The notes under the pieces: generated by a model
Database searches by the model: none
Told to the model about the DNA's origin: nothing
Seen by the model: the letters and a program-made list of their open reading frames with translations, nothing else
Shown here: one piece after another, positions 1 through 8,882 of the stretch
Numbering within the stretch: position 1 is the stretch's first letter
Layout of the letters: each line of letters begins with the position of its first letter
NCBI GenBank assembly: GCA_019232735.1
Contig: JAFANL010000102.1
Span: forward strand, 1 to 30,158
Length of the DNA: 30,158 nt
From: Aquitalea sp.
GTDB taxonomy: Bacteria > Pseudomonadota > Gammaproteobacteria > Burkholderiales > Chromobacteriaceae
Direction of reading: 5' to 3'
Program-made: the position numbers and the translations under genes

Positions 1-38
1 ACGGATTCCATTACATTGCATCCCTTGCCGCATGAACT

Positions 39-60
39 CCCCCGGGATGCATCCCGGGGG
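39..60. repeat. Perfect 22-bp GC-rich palindrome downstream of ileS
   Basis: The sequence is its own reverse complement (arms CCCCCGGGATG). In RNA it would form a very stable hairpin starting 15 nt past the ileS stop codon (minus strand). No T-run follows on either strand, so a classical intrinsic terminator is not shown. In related genomes lspA usually follows ribF-ileS, so this could lie between ileS and lspA, but nothing in positions 1-38 is recognisable as a gene. It may act as an mRNA 3' stabiliser or a weak terminator. Confidence 0.6.
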
Positions 61-75
61 CTGACTCGGGCTGAA

Positions 76-2862
76 TCAGGCGTGGGTCCGGCTTTCACCC
101 TTGCCATCGATATTGTCTACGCAACGTCCGCAAACCGCACCGTGACCCGCGTGTGACCCGACATCGGCACGATAGTGCCAGCAGCGATCACATTTCTGAT
201 ACACCGAAGGCGTCACCGTGATGCTGGTCGTGGTGGCTTCACGTACGCGCGCCGCCGAGACGATGAGGACAAACTTGAGGTCTTCACCCAGGCTGGCCAG
301 TTGCTGGAACAGATCACCCTCGGCTTCGATATCCAGCTCTGCCTGTAGCGAGGAGCCCAGCTGATCAGCACTGCGCAACGCTTCGATCTGCTTGTTGATC
401 TGGGCACGCAGGGCACGGATGGCATCCCACTTCTGCTGCAAGGCTTGCTCGCTGGCATCAGTCAGTGCCGGGAATTCATGCCAGGTATGATAGAGCGTGG
501 ACTCCTCCTCGCTCTTGGTCAGCACTTCCCAAGCCTCGTCTGCCGTGAAGCACAATACCGGTGCGATCAGCAGCAGCAGGCTGCGGCTGATGTGGTAAAG
601 CGCGGTCTGGGCACTGCGGCGGGCATGGCTGTCTGCCTTGGTGGTATACAGACGATCCTTGATGATGTCGAGGTAGAAGGCACCCAAGTCTTCCGAGCAG
701 TAGTTCACCACATCCTGCATGGCGTGATGGAAGGCGTAGCGGGTGTACAGCTCACCAACAACACGCTCCTGCACCTGGCGGGCCAGCAGCAAGGCGTACT
801 GATCCAGCTCCAGCATCTCACCAAACGGCACGGCATTGTCTAGCGGATCGAAATCCGACAGGTTGGCCAGCAGGAAGCGCAGGGTGTTACGCAGACGGCG
901 GTAGCTCTCCGTTACGCGTTTGAGAATTTCATCGGAAATGGCCAGCTCACCGGAGTAGTCCGTCGATGCCACCCACAGGCGCAGGATGTCGGCACCCAGG
1001 CTGTCATTGACCTTCTGCGGGGCAACCACATTCCCCTTGGATTTGGACATCTTCAGGCCCTTGCCATCCACCACGAAGCCGTGGGTCAGCAATTGCTTGT
1101 ACGGTGCACGGCCAATGGTGGCGCAGCCAGTCAGCAAGGAGGACTGGAACCAGCCACGGTGCTGGTCACTGCCTTCCAGGTACAGATCAGCCGGCCAGGC
1201 CAGTTCGGGGCGCTGCTTCAATACGGCAAAGTGGGTAGAACCGGAATCGAACCAGACGTCCAGGGTATCGGACAGCTTGCGATATTGATCGGCTTCCTCA
1301 CCCAGCAGCTCGCGCGGATCCAGGCTGAACCAGGCTTCAATACCCTGCTGTTCGATACGCAGTGCCACTTCCTCCAGCAAGGCGAGCGAACGCGGATGCA
1401 GATCGCCACTTTCCTTGTGTACGAAGAAGGTCATCGGCACACCCCAGTTGCGCTGACGCGATACGCACCAGTCAGGACGGTTGCCGATCATTGCCTCCAG
1501 ACGCGCGCGGCCCCAGGCCGGGAAGAACTCGGTGGAGTCCACCGCGCTCTTGGCACGCTCACGCAGTGCAGCGCCATCGCCTCCGGCCTTATCCATGCCG
1601 ATAAACCACTGGGCAGTGGCGCGGAAGATGATGGGCGTCTTGTGACGCCAGCAATGCGGATAGCTGTGCAGCAGACGCGCCTGATGGATCAATACGCCAT
1701 TCTGTTCCAGCGTTTCGATGACCTTGGGATTGGCTTCCCAGACCGACAGGCCGGCAAACAGCTCGGTCGTCGATTTGTAACGGCCATCATCGGCTACCGG
1801 ATTGTCAATCGGCAGGCCATATTGCTGGCCGACCTGGAAGTCTTCCAGACCATGTGCCGGGGCGGTATGCACCAGGCCGGTACCCGCGTCAGTGGTGACG
1901 TGATCGCCACAGATGACCGGCACGCTGCGGTTATAGAAGGGATGTTGCAGCTGGATCATGTCCAGCTGCTTGCCCGTGGTCTCGCCCAGTACCAGCGCAT
2001 CGGCCACTTCATAGCGTTGCAGTGCGGCTTCGGCCAGTTCCTTCACCAGAATCAGCTTGCCCTTGGGGGTGGCGATCAACTGGTAACTCAGCTCGGCACT
2101 CACGGCCACTGCCTGGTTGGCTGGCAGCGTCCACGGTGTGGTGGTCCAGATCACCGCCATGGCCCCTTCCACTTCGGCCACCGTCAGGCCAAAGGCCGCA
2201 GCCAGCTTGTCCTTGTCCAGTACCCGGAAGCCAACATCAATGGCGGGAGAGTTTTTGTCTTCGTATTCAACTTCGGCTTCGGCCAGCGCAGAACCACACT
2301 CGATACACCAGTGCACCGGCTTCTCACCCTTGAACAGGTAGCCGTTCTCACTGATCTTGCCCAGCGTGCGCACGATGTCAGCTTCGGTCTTGAAGTCCAT
2401 GGTCAGATAGGGATTATCCCAATCACCCAGCACCCCCAGACGGATGAAGTCTTTTTTCTGGCGCGCAATCTGCTCCTTGGCATACTCGCGGCACAGTTCG
2501 CGGAATTTGGCTGCCGGAATGGATTTGCCATGCAGCTTTTCCACCATCAGTTCGATCGGCAGGCCGTGACAGTCCCAGCCCGGCACATAGGGCGCATCAA
2601 AACCGGACAATGTCTTGGAACGGACAATAATGTCCTTCAGTACCTTGTTGACAGCATGGCCGATGTGGATATCGCCATTGGCATACGGCGGGCCATCATG
2701 CAGGATGAATTTGGGACGACCGGCGGACAGCTTGCGCACTTTGTCGTAGCGCTTCTGTTCCTGCCAGCGCTTGACCCAGGCAGGTTCGCGCTTGGCCAGA
2801 TCCCCTCGCATGGCGAACGGGGTATCCAGCAGGTTGACGGTTTTACGGTAATCGATGCTCAT
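76..2862 (-). CDS. ileS: Isoleucyl-tRNA synthetase
   Basis: A cytoplasmic class I aminoacyl-tRNA synthetase that charges tRNA-Ile with isoleucine and edits mischarged valine. The 928-residue length is normal for the bacterial type. Visible are the HIGH motif (residues 66-69), the KMSKS loop (604-608, KMSKS exactly), the CP1 editing domain between them, and a C-terminal zinc ribbon with two CxxC pairs (CDRC and CGRC) in the last 35 residues. That ribbon marks the zinc-containing eubacterial IleS rather than the mupirocin-resistant type. The ATG overlaps the ribF stop (ATGA), so the two are translationally coupled in one minus-strand operon. The usual third member, lspA, would lie beyond the left edge. 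Confidence 0.98.
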   Translation of the reverse strand: MSIDYRKTVNLLDTPFAMRGDLAKREPAWVKRWQEQKRYDKVRKLSAGRPKFILHDGPPYANGDIHIGHAVNKVLKDIIVRSKTLSGFDAPYVPGWDCHGLPIELMVEKLHGKSIPAAKFRELCREYAKEQIARQKKDFIRLGVLGDWDNPYLTMDFKTEADIVRTLGKISENGYLFKGEKPVHWCIECGSALAEAEVEYEDKNSPAIDVGFRVLDKDKLAAAFGLTVAEVEGAMAVIWTTTPWTLPANQAVAVSAELSYQLIATPKGKLILVKELAEAALQRYEVADALVLGETTGKQLDMIQLQHPFYNRSVPVICGDHVTTDAGTGLVHTAPAHGLEDFQVGQQYGLPIDNPVADDGRYKSTTELFAGLSVWEANPKVIETLEQNGVLIHQARLLHSYPHCWRHKTPIIFRATAQWFIGMDKAGGDGAALRERAKSAVDSTEFFPAWGRARLEAMIGNRPDWCVSRQRNWGVPMTFFVHKESGDLHPRSLALLEEVALRIEQQGIEAWFSLDPRELLGEEADQYRKLSDTLDVWFDSGSTHFAVLKQRPELAWPADLYLEGSDQHRGWFQSSLLTGCATIGRAPYKQLLTHGFVVDGKGLKMSKSKGNVVAPQKVNDSLGADILRLWVASTDYSGELAISDEILKRVTESYRRLRNTLRFLLANLSDFDPLDNAVPFGEMLELDQYALLLARQVQERVVGELYTRYAFHHAMQDVVNYCSEDLGAFYLDIIKDRLYTTKADSHARRSAQTALYHISRSLLLLIAPVLCFTADEAWEVLTKSEEESTLYHTWHEFPALTDASEQALQQKWDAIRALRAQINKQIEALRSADQLGSSLQAELDIEAEGDLFQQLASLGEDLKFVLIVSAARVREATTTSITVTPSVYQKCDRCWHYRADVGSHAGHGAVCGRCVDNIDGKGESRTHA

Positions 2863-3794
2863 GCCTGCTCTCGCTGCAAACTGGTCAAATAGGTATGGGC
2901 ACTGGCAGCATCACGTTCGATCTGCGCCACCAATGCCGGCAAATTGTCATAGCGCTCTTCATCGCGCAGTTTTTTCAGGAAACACACCGTGACACGCTGG
3001 CCATAAAGATCGCCAGAAAAATCAAACAGATGCACTTCCAGCTTGTAGTCGCTGGTGGTACTCACGGTGGGATTCAATCCCAGGCTCGCCACGCCCCCTT
3101 TGCGACCACATGGTGTATCCACTTCTACCACAAACACGCCTTGCAAGGCGGGCTTCAGATGTGGCAGATGCACATTGATGGTAGGGAAGCCGATGGTACG
3201 GCCCAGCTTCTGTCCATGCATCACCTTGCCGGACAATTGATAGCAGCGCCCCAGCAGGGCAGTTGCGGCGTCAAGATCACCGCTAGCCAGGCGCTCGCGC
3301 ACCAGGGTGCTGGATGCCCTTTCCCCCTTAACCAATACCGAAGGCATGGCCTCTGTGACAAAGTCAGGACAGGCAGACAGCAAATCAAAATTTCCTTGGC
3401 GTGCCGCCCCGAACTGGAAATCATCACCAATCAGCAAGAAACGGGTTTTCAGGTCCCGCACCAGCACATCGTGAATGAAAGTCTCCGCACTCATGCTGGA
3501 AAAACGCTGATTGAAGCGGAAAACAAACATGTAATCCAGCAAACCCAATTCGCGCAGAAAGTTGAACTTGTCCCGCATGGTGGACAATCTGGCCGGAGGG
3601 TTGCTGCGCGCAAAAAATTCACGCGGATGTGGCTCGAATGTCAGCAAGGCAGTGGGCAAGGAGCGGGCCTTGGCCTCTTCCTTGAGCCGCTGCAGCATGT
3701 GCTGATGGCCCAGATGCACACCATCGAAGTTACCGATGGTCAATGCACAGCCAGCCAGCCCAAAACGTCGCGGATCTCCTAGAAATACCTGCAT
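2859..3794 (-). CDS. ribF: Bifunctional riboflavin kinase / FAD synthetase
   Basis: Converts riboflavin to FMN and then FAD in the cytoplasm. The N-terminal nucleotidyltransferase half carries GNFDGVHLGH (about residues 21-30) and the C-terminal flavokinase half carries GRTIGFPTINV. The ATG at 3794 gives 311 residues, the normal family length, starting MQVFLGDPRRFGLAG. The frame stays open 32 codons further upstream, but that extension runs into the ompA terminator hairpin and is not RibF-like. The gene precedes ileS with a 4-bp overlap, the conserved ribF-ileS order. A possible promoter (TGGACG, 18 bp, TACAAT) has its -10 at 3823-3828 on the minus strand, 29 bp before the ATG. Confidence 0.96.
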   Translation of the reverse strand: MQVFLGDPRRFGLAGCALTIGNFDGVHLGHQHMLQRLKEEAKARSLPTALLTFEPHPREFFARSNPPARLSTMRDKFNFLRELGLLDYMFVFRFNQRFSSMSAETFIHDVLVRDLKTRFLLIGDDFQFGAARQGNFDLLSACPDFVTEAMPSVLVKGERASSTLVRERLASGDLDAATALLGRCYQLSGKVMHGQKLGRTIGFPTINVHLPHLKPALQGVFVVEVDTPCGRKGGVASLGLNPTVSTTSDYKLEVHLFDFSGDLYGQRVTVCFLKKLRDEERYDNLPALVAQIERDAASAHTYLTSLQREQA

Positions 3795-3878
3795 GTGCTG
3801 CCTAGTGTCCTGAAAACTTACGATTGTAGCCGTGGGCAAGCCGTAGCGTCCAGCCATGAGTCCTGAAGTAGCAAAACA

Positions 3879-3906
3879 AAAAAGCCCCACATTTGTGGGG
3901 CTTTTT
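3879..3906 (-). terminator. Intrinsic terminator of the ompA-like gene
   Basis: A stem of AAAGCCCCACA paired with TGTGGGGCTTT, with A-runs and T-runs flanking both sides. It could work in both directions, but the gene it ends is the minus-strand ompA-like gene, whose stop is 18 bp away. It separates that gene from ribF, so ribF needs its own promoter. Confidence 0.88.
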
Positions 3907-3923
3907 GTGTCTACCAGAGCAGA

Positions 3924-4601
3924 TTACTGCTGGGTAGTAACCTTTACGGCGTCGATAACCACGTCAACACGACGATCCGGCTCGATGCAGGCCTTGATTT
4001 CAGCATTTTGCTTCTTGTTCTTGGCATACTTCGGGAACTTGGACTTGCACTCGTCGGTCATCTTGGCATCAGCCTTGCCCTTGCCAACTGCAGTCACCTT
4101 CTCAGCCGGTACGCCGGCATTCACGAAGTATTCCTTAACAGCGTCAGCACGCTTCTGGGACAGAGCGTTGTTGTACTTGTCGCTACCCAGGAAGTCAGTG
4201 TAACCGTCGATTTCAACACCGTTCAGGTGACCTTCACCGGCGTGAGCCTTCAGCTTGGCAACCAGCGGATCCAGTTCGTTCTTGGCATCAGCGCGCAGGG
4301 TAGCCTTGTCGAAGTTGAACAGTACCTTGGCGGACAGGGTTACGTGTTCTTTCACGGAAACCGGAGCAGCCTTCGGAGCTTCAGCTACCGGAGCAACCGG
4401 CTTGGCAGCTTCACGATCGCCACACTCAACCAAGCCATTGGCGGCCTTGTCGAAGTAGGTGGTGTGCCAGCATTCGCCGTAGTTGTTACGGGTAACGGCG
4501 TCAGTGGTCTGATCTACGGTATAGCCCGGCTTAGCTGCGAACGCGCTAGCAGAAACCAGCAGAGCAGCAACCAGGGCGCTCAGTTTCAGCTGTTTAGTCA
4601 T
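3924..4601 (-). CDS. OmpA-family outer-membrane protein, RmpM-like
   Basis: A periplasmic/outer-membrane protein that anchors the outer membrane to peptidoglycan. 225 residues from the ATG at 4601. A signal peptide (MTKQLKLSALVAALLVSASAFA) is followed by a short conserved segment YGECWHTTYFD...ECGD with two cysteines. Then come a Pro/Ala linker and a C-terminal OmpA peptidoglycan-binding domain (from about LSAKVLFNFDKATLR to PDRRVDVVID) with two further cysteines. From memory of neisserial RmpM (class 4 protein), the first ten residues, the YGECW block and the CIEPDRRVDV end are shared. There is no N-terminal beta-barrel, unlike enterobacterial OmpA. The start follows GAGGG at a good distance. 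Monocistronic, with its own promoter and terminator. Confidence 0.93.
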   Translation of the reverse strand: MTKQLKLSALVAALLVSASAFAAKPGYTVDQTTDAVTRNNYGECWHTTYFDKAANGLVECGDREAAKPVAPVAEAPKAAPVSVKEHVTLSAKVLFNFDKATLRADAKNELDPLVAKLKAHAGEGHLNGVEIDGYTDFLGSDKYNNALSQKRADAVKEYFVNAGVPAEKVTAVGKGKADAKMTDECKSKFPKYAKNKKQNAEIKACIEPDRRVDVVIDAVKVTTQQ

Positions 4602-4718
4602 ATTATTCCCTCTTTTATCTATGAATCGGTATTGATGCGGTTGACGCAAACACTACGCGGACAATTCTACTGCAAACATCAGGGTAAGCGCCAAACTGTG
4701 TTTATGCAGTTATCGGGC

Positions 4719-4747
4719 ACTATAGAAATGCGACTACCCCATGTCAA
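4719..4747 (-). promoter_or_regulatory. Strong sigma-70 promoter of the ompA-like gene
   Basis: On the minus strand: TTGACA (4747-4742), a 17-bp spacer, then TATAGT (4724-4719). This is a near-consensus promoter, fitting an abundant outer-membrane protein. It implies a leader of about 110 nt, starting close to a small AACTG...CAGTT hairpin. The remainder of 4602-4839 shows no gene. Confidence 0.85.
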
Positions 4748-4839
4748 CACAGCGCGATGCCTGCCCTTGCCATCATGTTGCAAAAAAACATCAAAAACCA
4801 GTTTGAATTCAGCACTTGTGTATCATTCACACGACACTA

Positions 4840-5352
4840 TCACAGTGATGTTACACGCCGGCGAAACAGCGGAACCGGTTCACGATGCGTAGACTGATAG
4901 CGTTCCGTGAAAGTGTCATAGCCTGCCAAGGCCCCATCAACGGCCTTGCCATCCTTGATTTCAAAGGCATTGAAGCCAACCTGCCAGAGATAGTGCAGCA
5001 AATCCACCCACACGTCCCCCATGGCTCTTAACTCACCGGCATAGCTGTATCGTTCACGCAACAAGCGCCCCAGACTGTAGCCACGGCCATCGGTAAACGC
5101 CGGGAAATCCACGGCAACCAGAGGCAAAGTTGCCAGATCGTCAGCCAGCAAGTGCAGATCATCATCCGGGGCCAGCCACACGGCGGTCTTGCCTGCACGG
5201 GCTTGCCAGGTCGCCTTGCCTGCCAGCCATTGCGACAAAGGTACGATCACATCGACATCCGCTGCCACGGCAGGGTATTGCCCCTCGGCATCCGCGCGCA
5301 GGACCTGCCAGCTATCCTGGGCGATCTGCCCATCCTTAATGATGTTTCGCAT
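4840..5352 (-). CDS. DUF934 family protein linked to sulfite reductase
   Basis: 170 residues from the ATG at 5352, inside the last codons of cysI (17-bp overlap), so translation is probably coupled. The sequence matches the DUF934 family (COG3749): central VAVDFPAFTDGRGYSLGRLLRER and a late DLLHYLWQVGFNAFEIKDG region. No signal peptide or membrane segment is visible. The family is known mainly by its position next to cysI and cysH in beta- and alphaproteobacteria; its biochemical role is not established as far as I know. No cysJ-like flavoprotein gene is present here, so an accessory or electron-transfer role is possible but is inference only. Confidence 0.88.
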   Translation of the reverse strand: MRNIIKDGQIAQDSWQVLRADAEGQYPAVAADVDVIVPLSQWLAGKATWQARAGKTAVWLAPDDDLHLLADDLATLPLVAVDFPAFTDGRGYSLGRLLRERYSYAGELRAMGDVWVDLLHYLWQVGFNAFEIKDGKAVDGALAGYDTFTERYQSTHREPVPLFRRRVTSL

Positions 5353-6994
5353 ACACGCGCTCCTTGAAGGGGTCGAGGCCGATACGGCGTACGGTTTCGA
5401 TAAAGCGCTCACCCGTGGCGCGCTGTTCCAGATACACAGTCATGATCTTTTCAAAAGCCAGCGGTACGTCGGCCTGGGCAAACGAGGGGCCAATGACTTT
5501 GCCGATGGTGGTATGACTGCCTTGGCTGCCACCCAGGGTGATCTGGTACCACTCCTCGCCATTCTTGTCGACGCCAAGAATACCGATATTGCCGATGTGA
5601 TGATGACCACAGGCATTCATGCAGCCGGAGAAGTTGCAGTCGATCTCGCCCAGATCAAACAGATAATCCAGGTTTTCGAAGCGGGTCTGGATAGCCTCGG
5701 CCACCGGAATGGAACGTGCATTGGCCAGACTGCAGAAGTCGCCGCCAGGGCAGCAGATGATGTCGGTAAGCAGGCCGACATTCGGTGTGGCAAAGCCTTG
5801 TGCCTTGGCCAGTTGCCATACTTCATACAGATCGTGCTCACGTACATCCGGCAGAATCAGATTCTGCTCATGTGCCACCCGCAGTTCGCCATAACCAAAG
5901 CGGTCGGCCCAGTCTGCCGCAGCATCCATCTGATCGGCAGTAATGTCGCCGGGTGGAACGCCGGTTTTTTTCAGCGACAACACGACGGAGCGATAACCGG
6001 CACGCTTGTGGGCTCGGGTGTTTCGTTCCAGCCAACGGGCAAAGGCCGGCTCGGCCGCCTGCTTTTCAGTCAGCACAGCCGGATTGGCCGGCAATACATC
6101 GTAAGCAGGATCGGTAAAGAAGCTGGCATAGTGCGCGACATCGACATCACGCAGTGTGGACGGGCCATCTTTCAGGTGCAGCCACTCATCCTCGACCTTG
6201 GCAGCGAAGGCTTCGACCGTCATGGCCTTGACCAGGATCTTGATACGGGCCTTGTACTTGTTATCGCGACGACCAAAACGGTTGTAGACACGCAGCACCG
6301 CATCCAGATAGGTCAGCAGATGGTGGGTGGGCAAGAAGGATTTGACCTCTTCGCCCACGATGGGGGTGCGGCCCAGACCACCACCAACAATCACCTTGAA
6401 GCCAACTTCGCCAGCCTCATTGCGGACAACATGCAAGCCGATATCGTGCACCTGGGTCGCGGCGCGATCTTCCACGCTGCCGGAGACGGCAATCTTGAAC
6501 TTGCGCGGCAGGAAGGCGAACTCGGGATGCAAGGTGCTCCACTGACGGATGATTTCGCAGTAGGCACGCGGATCGAGCAATTCGTCCTGTGCCACACCGG
6601 CAAAGGCATCGGTCGTGGTGTTACGCACGCAATTGCCCGAGGTCTGGATGGCATGCATTTCCACCTCAGCCAGTTCAGCCAGGATATCCGGTACGGTTTC
6701 CAGCTTGGGCCAGTTGAACTGGATGTTCTGCCGCGTGGTGAAGTGGGCATAATTCTTGTCGTACTTGCGGGCAATCTGCGCCAGCTTGCGCAACTGGCGG
6801 CTTGCCAGATGGCCGTAAGGAATGGCGACGCGCAGCATGGGAGCGTGGCGCTGTACGTACAGGCCGTTCATCAGACGCAAGGGGCGGAATTCGTCTTCCG
6901 TCAACGCCCCGCTCAGAAAACGCTGAGTCTGATCTCGAAATTGTTCGACCCGCTCGCGGACAATGCGGTGATCGACTTCATCATAACGGTACAT
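5336..6994 (-). CDS. cysI: Assimilatory sulfite reductase hemoprotein (nitrite/sulfite reductase family)
   Basis: Reduces sulfite to sulfide by six electrons, using siroheme coupled to a 4Fe-4S cluster. 552 residues from the ATG at 6994, preceded by AAGGA. Cluster and siroheme ligands are present in canonical spacing: CPGGDFC (Cys415 and Cys421, C-x5-C) and CMNAC (Cys458 and Cys462, C-x3-C). Two ferredoxin-like half domains appear in tandem, one beginning near LRLMNGLYVQRHAPM. It sits 46 bp after cysH and overlaps the DUF934 gene. The neighbourhood indicates sulfite rather than nitrite as substrate. The electron donor is not evident because no cysJ is in the window. Confidence 0.94.
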   Translation of the reverse strand: MYRYDEVDHRIVRERVEQFRDQTQRFLSGALTEDEFRPLRLMNGLYVQRHAPMLRVAIPYGHLASRQLRKLAQIARKYDKNYAHFTTRQNIQFNWPKLETVPDILAELAEVEMHAIQTSGNCVRNTTTDAFAGVAQDELLDPRAYCEIIRQWSTLHPEFAFLPRKFKIAVSGSVEDRAATQVHDIGLHVVRNEAGEVGFKVIVGGGLGRTPIVGEEVKSFLPTHHLLTYLDAVLRVYNRFGRRDNKYKARIKILVKAMTVEAFAAKVEDEWLHLKDGPSTLRDVDVAHYASFFTDPAYDVLPANPAVLTEKQAAEPAFARWLERNTRAHKRAGYRSVVLSLKKTGVPPGDITADQMDAAADWADRFGYGELRVAHEQNLILPDVREHDLYEVWQLAKAQGFATPNVGLLTDIICCPGGDFCSLANARSIPVAEAIQTRFENLDYLFDLGEIDCNFSGCMNACGHHHIGNIGILGVDKNGEEWYQITLGGSQGSHTTIGKVIGPSFAQADVPLAFEKIMTVYLEQRATGERFIETVRRIGLDPFKERVYAKHH

Positions 6995-7040
6995 GGTTGG
7001 ATGTCCTTGGGTAAGGTTGGCCTGAAAAGGCCGGCCAGCC

Positions 7041-7745
7041 TTATGCTGGGCGCTTGAGCGGGCTGGACTTGATGTGCAGGCCGCATTCTTTGGAGTCGGG
7101 GTTTTCCCACCACCAGCGACCGGCGCGCACGTCTTCACCCACCGTGATGGCACGGGTGCACGGCGCACAGCCGATGGAGGGATAGCGTTGATCGTGCAAG
7201 GCATTGTAGGGCACCGCATTGTTGCGGATGTATTCCCATACATCCGCCTCGGTCCACTCGATCAGCGGATTGAACTTCATCAGACCGTTGTCGGCATCAA
7301 ACTCCTGATTGCCCAGATCCTGGCGTGTCGGCGACTGTTCGCGGCGCAGGCCGGTAATCCATGCCGATTTGCCCGCCAAAGCACGCTTGAGCGGTTCGAT
7401 CTTGCGAATCTGGCAACAGGACTTGCGCAGCTCCACACTTTGGTAGAAACCATTGATGCCATGCTGGTTAACATAACGCTCTGTCGCGGCAGTGTCGGGG
7501 AAATAAACCTTCACCGGAATCGCCGGATAGTGTTCGGCAACCTGCTGCATCAGGGTATAGGTTTCTGTCGGCAAACGACCGGTATCCAGGCTGAACACCT
7601 GCAGAGGCAGGGCCAGACGGGCAATCAGGTCGGTCAGCACCATGTCTTCGGCACCATAGCTGTTTGCCAGCACCGCATCCGGGTGTTTGGCGGCAATTTC
7701 AGTCAGCAAGGCTTGAGTTGCTGCAAGTTTCACATCCAGGCTCAT
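7041..7745 (-). CDS. cysH: Phosphoadenylyl/adenylyl-sulfate reductase, APS-reductase type
   Basis: Reduces activated sulfate (APS, or PAPS) to sulfite with thioredoxin or glutaredoxin. 234 residues. Contains the two cysteine pairs that bind a 4Fe-4S cluster in APS reductases (Cys110-Cys111 in KSCCQ, Cys193 and Cys196 in GCAPC) and the catalytic C-terminal cysteine in ECGLH (Cys221). The cluster cysteines argue for the APS-using assimilatory type rather than the cluster-free enterobacterial PAPS enzyme. The ATG at 7745 is chosen over a GTG at 7757 because GGAG lies seven bases before the ATG and would be inside the GTG-started version. First gene of cysH-cysI-DUF934, divergent from cysB. Confidence 0.94.
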   Translation of the reverse strand: MSLDVKLAATQALLTEIAAKHPDAVLANSYGAEDMVLTDLIARLALPLQVFSLDTGRLPTETYTLMQQVAEHYPAIPVKVYFPDTAATERYVNQHGINGFYQSVELRKSCCQIRKIEPLKRALAGKSAWITGLRREQSPTRQDLGNQEFDADNGLMKFNPLIEWTEADVWEYIRNNAVPYNALHDQRYPSIGCAPCTRAITVGEDVRAGRWWWENPDSKECGLHIKSSPLKRPA

Positions 7746-7866
7746 CGAGCGCTCCACAATAGGTAAAGTCTGGCCAGGGCATCATCCTACCCAAGCTCCA
7801 TATAAACCTAAAAGAATATTGTGTTAGTATTTAATGCCCTCAGGTTTTATGGAATATGCCCGCCTT
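7746..7866. promoter_or_regulatory. Divergent cysH/cysB control region
   Basis: A 121-bp AT-rich region between the divergent starts. It contains a dyad with ATAT arms (7800-7819, centre AACCTAAAAGA) of the T-N11-A type that LysR-family regulators favour, overlapping a minus-strand -10-like TTATAT. CysB binding here is inferred from gene context; the exact promoters cannot be fixed from sequence alone. Confidence 0.5.
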
Positions 7867-8811
7867 ATGAAACTGCAACAGCTGCGCTATCTGGTCGAAG
7901 TGGCCAAGCAAGGCCTGAATGTCTCCGAAGCAGCAGAAAAGCTGCATACCTCGCAGCCCGGCATTTCCAAGCAGATCCGTCTGCTGGAGGACGAGCTGGG
8001 CATTCAGGTATTCATCCGCAACGGCAAGCGCGTGGTTTCGGTTTCCGAACCTGGCAAGGAAGTGCTGCGCATTTCCGAGCGTATCTTGCGCGAGGCACAG
8101 AACCTGAAGCGGGTGGGTGACGAATTCTCCCGCGAATCGGAAGGCGCACTGACCATCGCCACCACCCATACCCAGGCCCGCTACGCCCTGCCTCCGACCA
8201 TTGCCGCCTTTGTCCAGCGCTATCCCAAAGTGCGTCTGTCAATCAAGCAAGGCAGCCCGACACAGATTTGCGAGATGGTCGTCTCCGGCGAAGCCGACCT
8301 GGCCATCGCGACCGAAGGCATTGCACTCTATAAAGAACTGGCCATGCTGCCCTGCTACGAGTGGAACCGCTCCGTCGTGGTGCCGCAAGACCACCCCTTA
8401 TTGCAGCTGGATAGTCCAATCACGCTGGCAGACATCGCCAGCTTTCCGATTGTCACTTACGATTTCGCTTTTGCCGGGCGCTCCAAGATCAACAAGGCCT
8501 TTGCCGATCAGGGGCTATCCCCTAATGTAGTGCTGACCGCCATTGATACCGATGTGATCAAGACCTATGTCTCGCTGGGACTGGGCATCGGCATCATCGC
8601 CAGCATGGCATTCGAACCCAGTCGCGATGCCGGCCTTGCCATCATTGATGCCGGCCACCTGTTCGAACCCTCCACCACCAAGATCGGCATTCGCAAGGAC
8701 GCCTATCTGCGCGGCTTTGCCTACACCTTTGTCGAACTGTTTGCCCCGCACCTGCACCGTCGCGAGGTGGATGCCGCGCTGCTGGCCCACGATCCGGATG
8801 CAGAAGACTAA
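7867..8811 (+). CDS. cysB: CysB-type LysR-family transcriptional regulator
   Basis: Activator of cysteine biosynthesis and sulfate assimilation genes, responding to N-acetylserine/O-acetylserine in the well-studied family members. 314 residues from ATG 7867 (MKLQQLRYLVEVAK). The N-terminal winged helix-turn-helix (LNVSEAAEKLHTSQPGISKQIRLLEDELG) is followed by a two-lobed effector domain with features typical of CysB, such as VTYDFAFAGRSKI and DTDVIKTYVSLGLGIGIIA. Two in-frame upstream ATGs (7834, 7849) would add residues outside the family pattern. It is divergent from cysH, its expected target. Confidence 0.93.
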   Translation: MKLQQLRYLVEVAKQGLNVSEAAEKLHTSQPGISKQIRLLEDELGIQVFIRNGKRVVSVSEPGKEVLRISERILREAQNLKRVGDEFSRESEGALTIATTHTQARYALPPTIAAFVQRYPKVRLSIKQGSPTQICEMVVSGEADLAIATEGIALYKELAMLPCYEWNRSVVVPQDHPLLQLDSPITLADIASFPIVTYDFAFAGRSKINKAFADQGLSPNVVLTAIDTDVIKTYVSLGLGIGIIASMAFEPSRDAGLAIIDAGHLFEPSTTKIGIRKDAYLRGFAYTFVELFAPHLHRREVDAALLAHDPDAED

Positions 8812-8835
8812 AGACCTGCCGCTCTCGCAGAGACA

Positions 8836-8861
8836 AAAACGCCCCGCATGCGGGGCGTTTT
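8836..8861. terminator. Bidirectional terminator between cysB and the FabG-like gene
   Basis: A perfect 26-bp palindrome with AAAACGCCCCGC arms and flanking A- and T-runs, lying between the convergent ends of cysB (+) and the reductase gene (-). It should stop transcription from both sides. Confidence 0.9.
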
Positions 8862-8882
8862 GCTTTCGGCCAAGCCTGATGC

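Noticed and set aside
1081..2892. Open frame of 603 codons opposite ileS
   Set aside because: It is the mirror frame of ileS and has no recognisable domains; its length follows from the codon bias of the real gene.
5189..7057. Open frame of 622 codons opposite cysI and the DUF934 gene
   Set aside because: Antisense shadow of two firmly identified genes.
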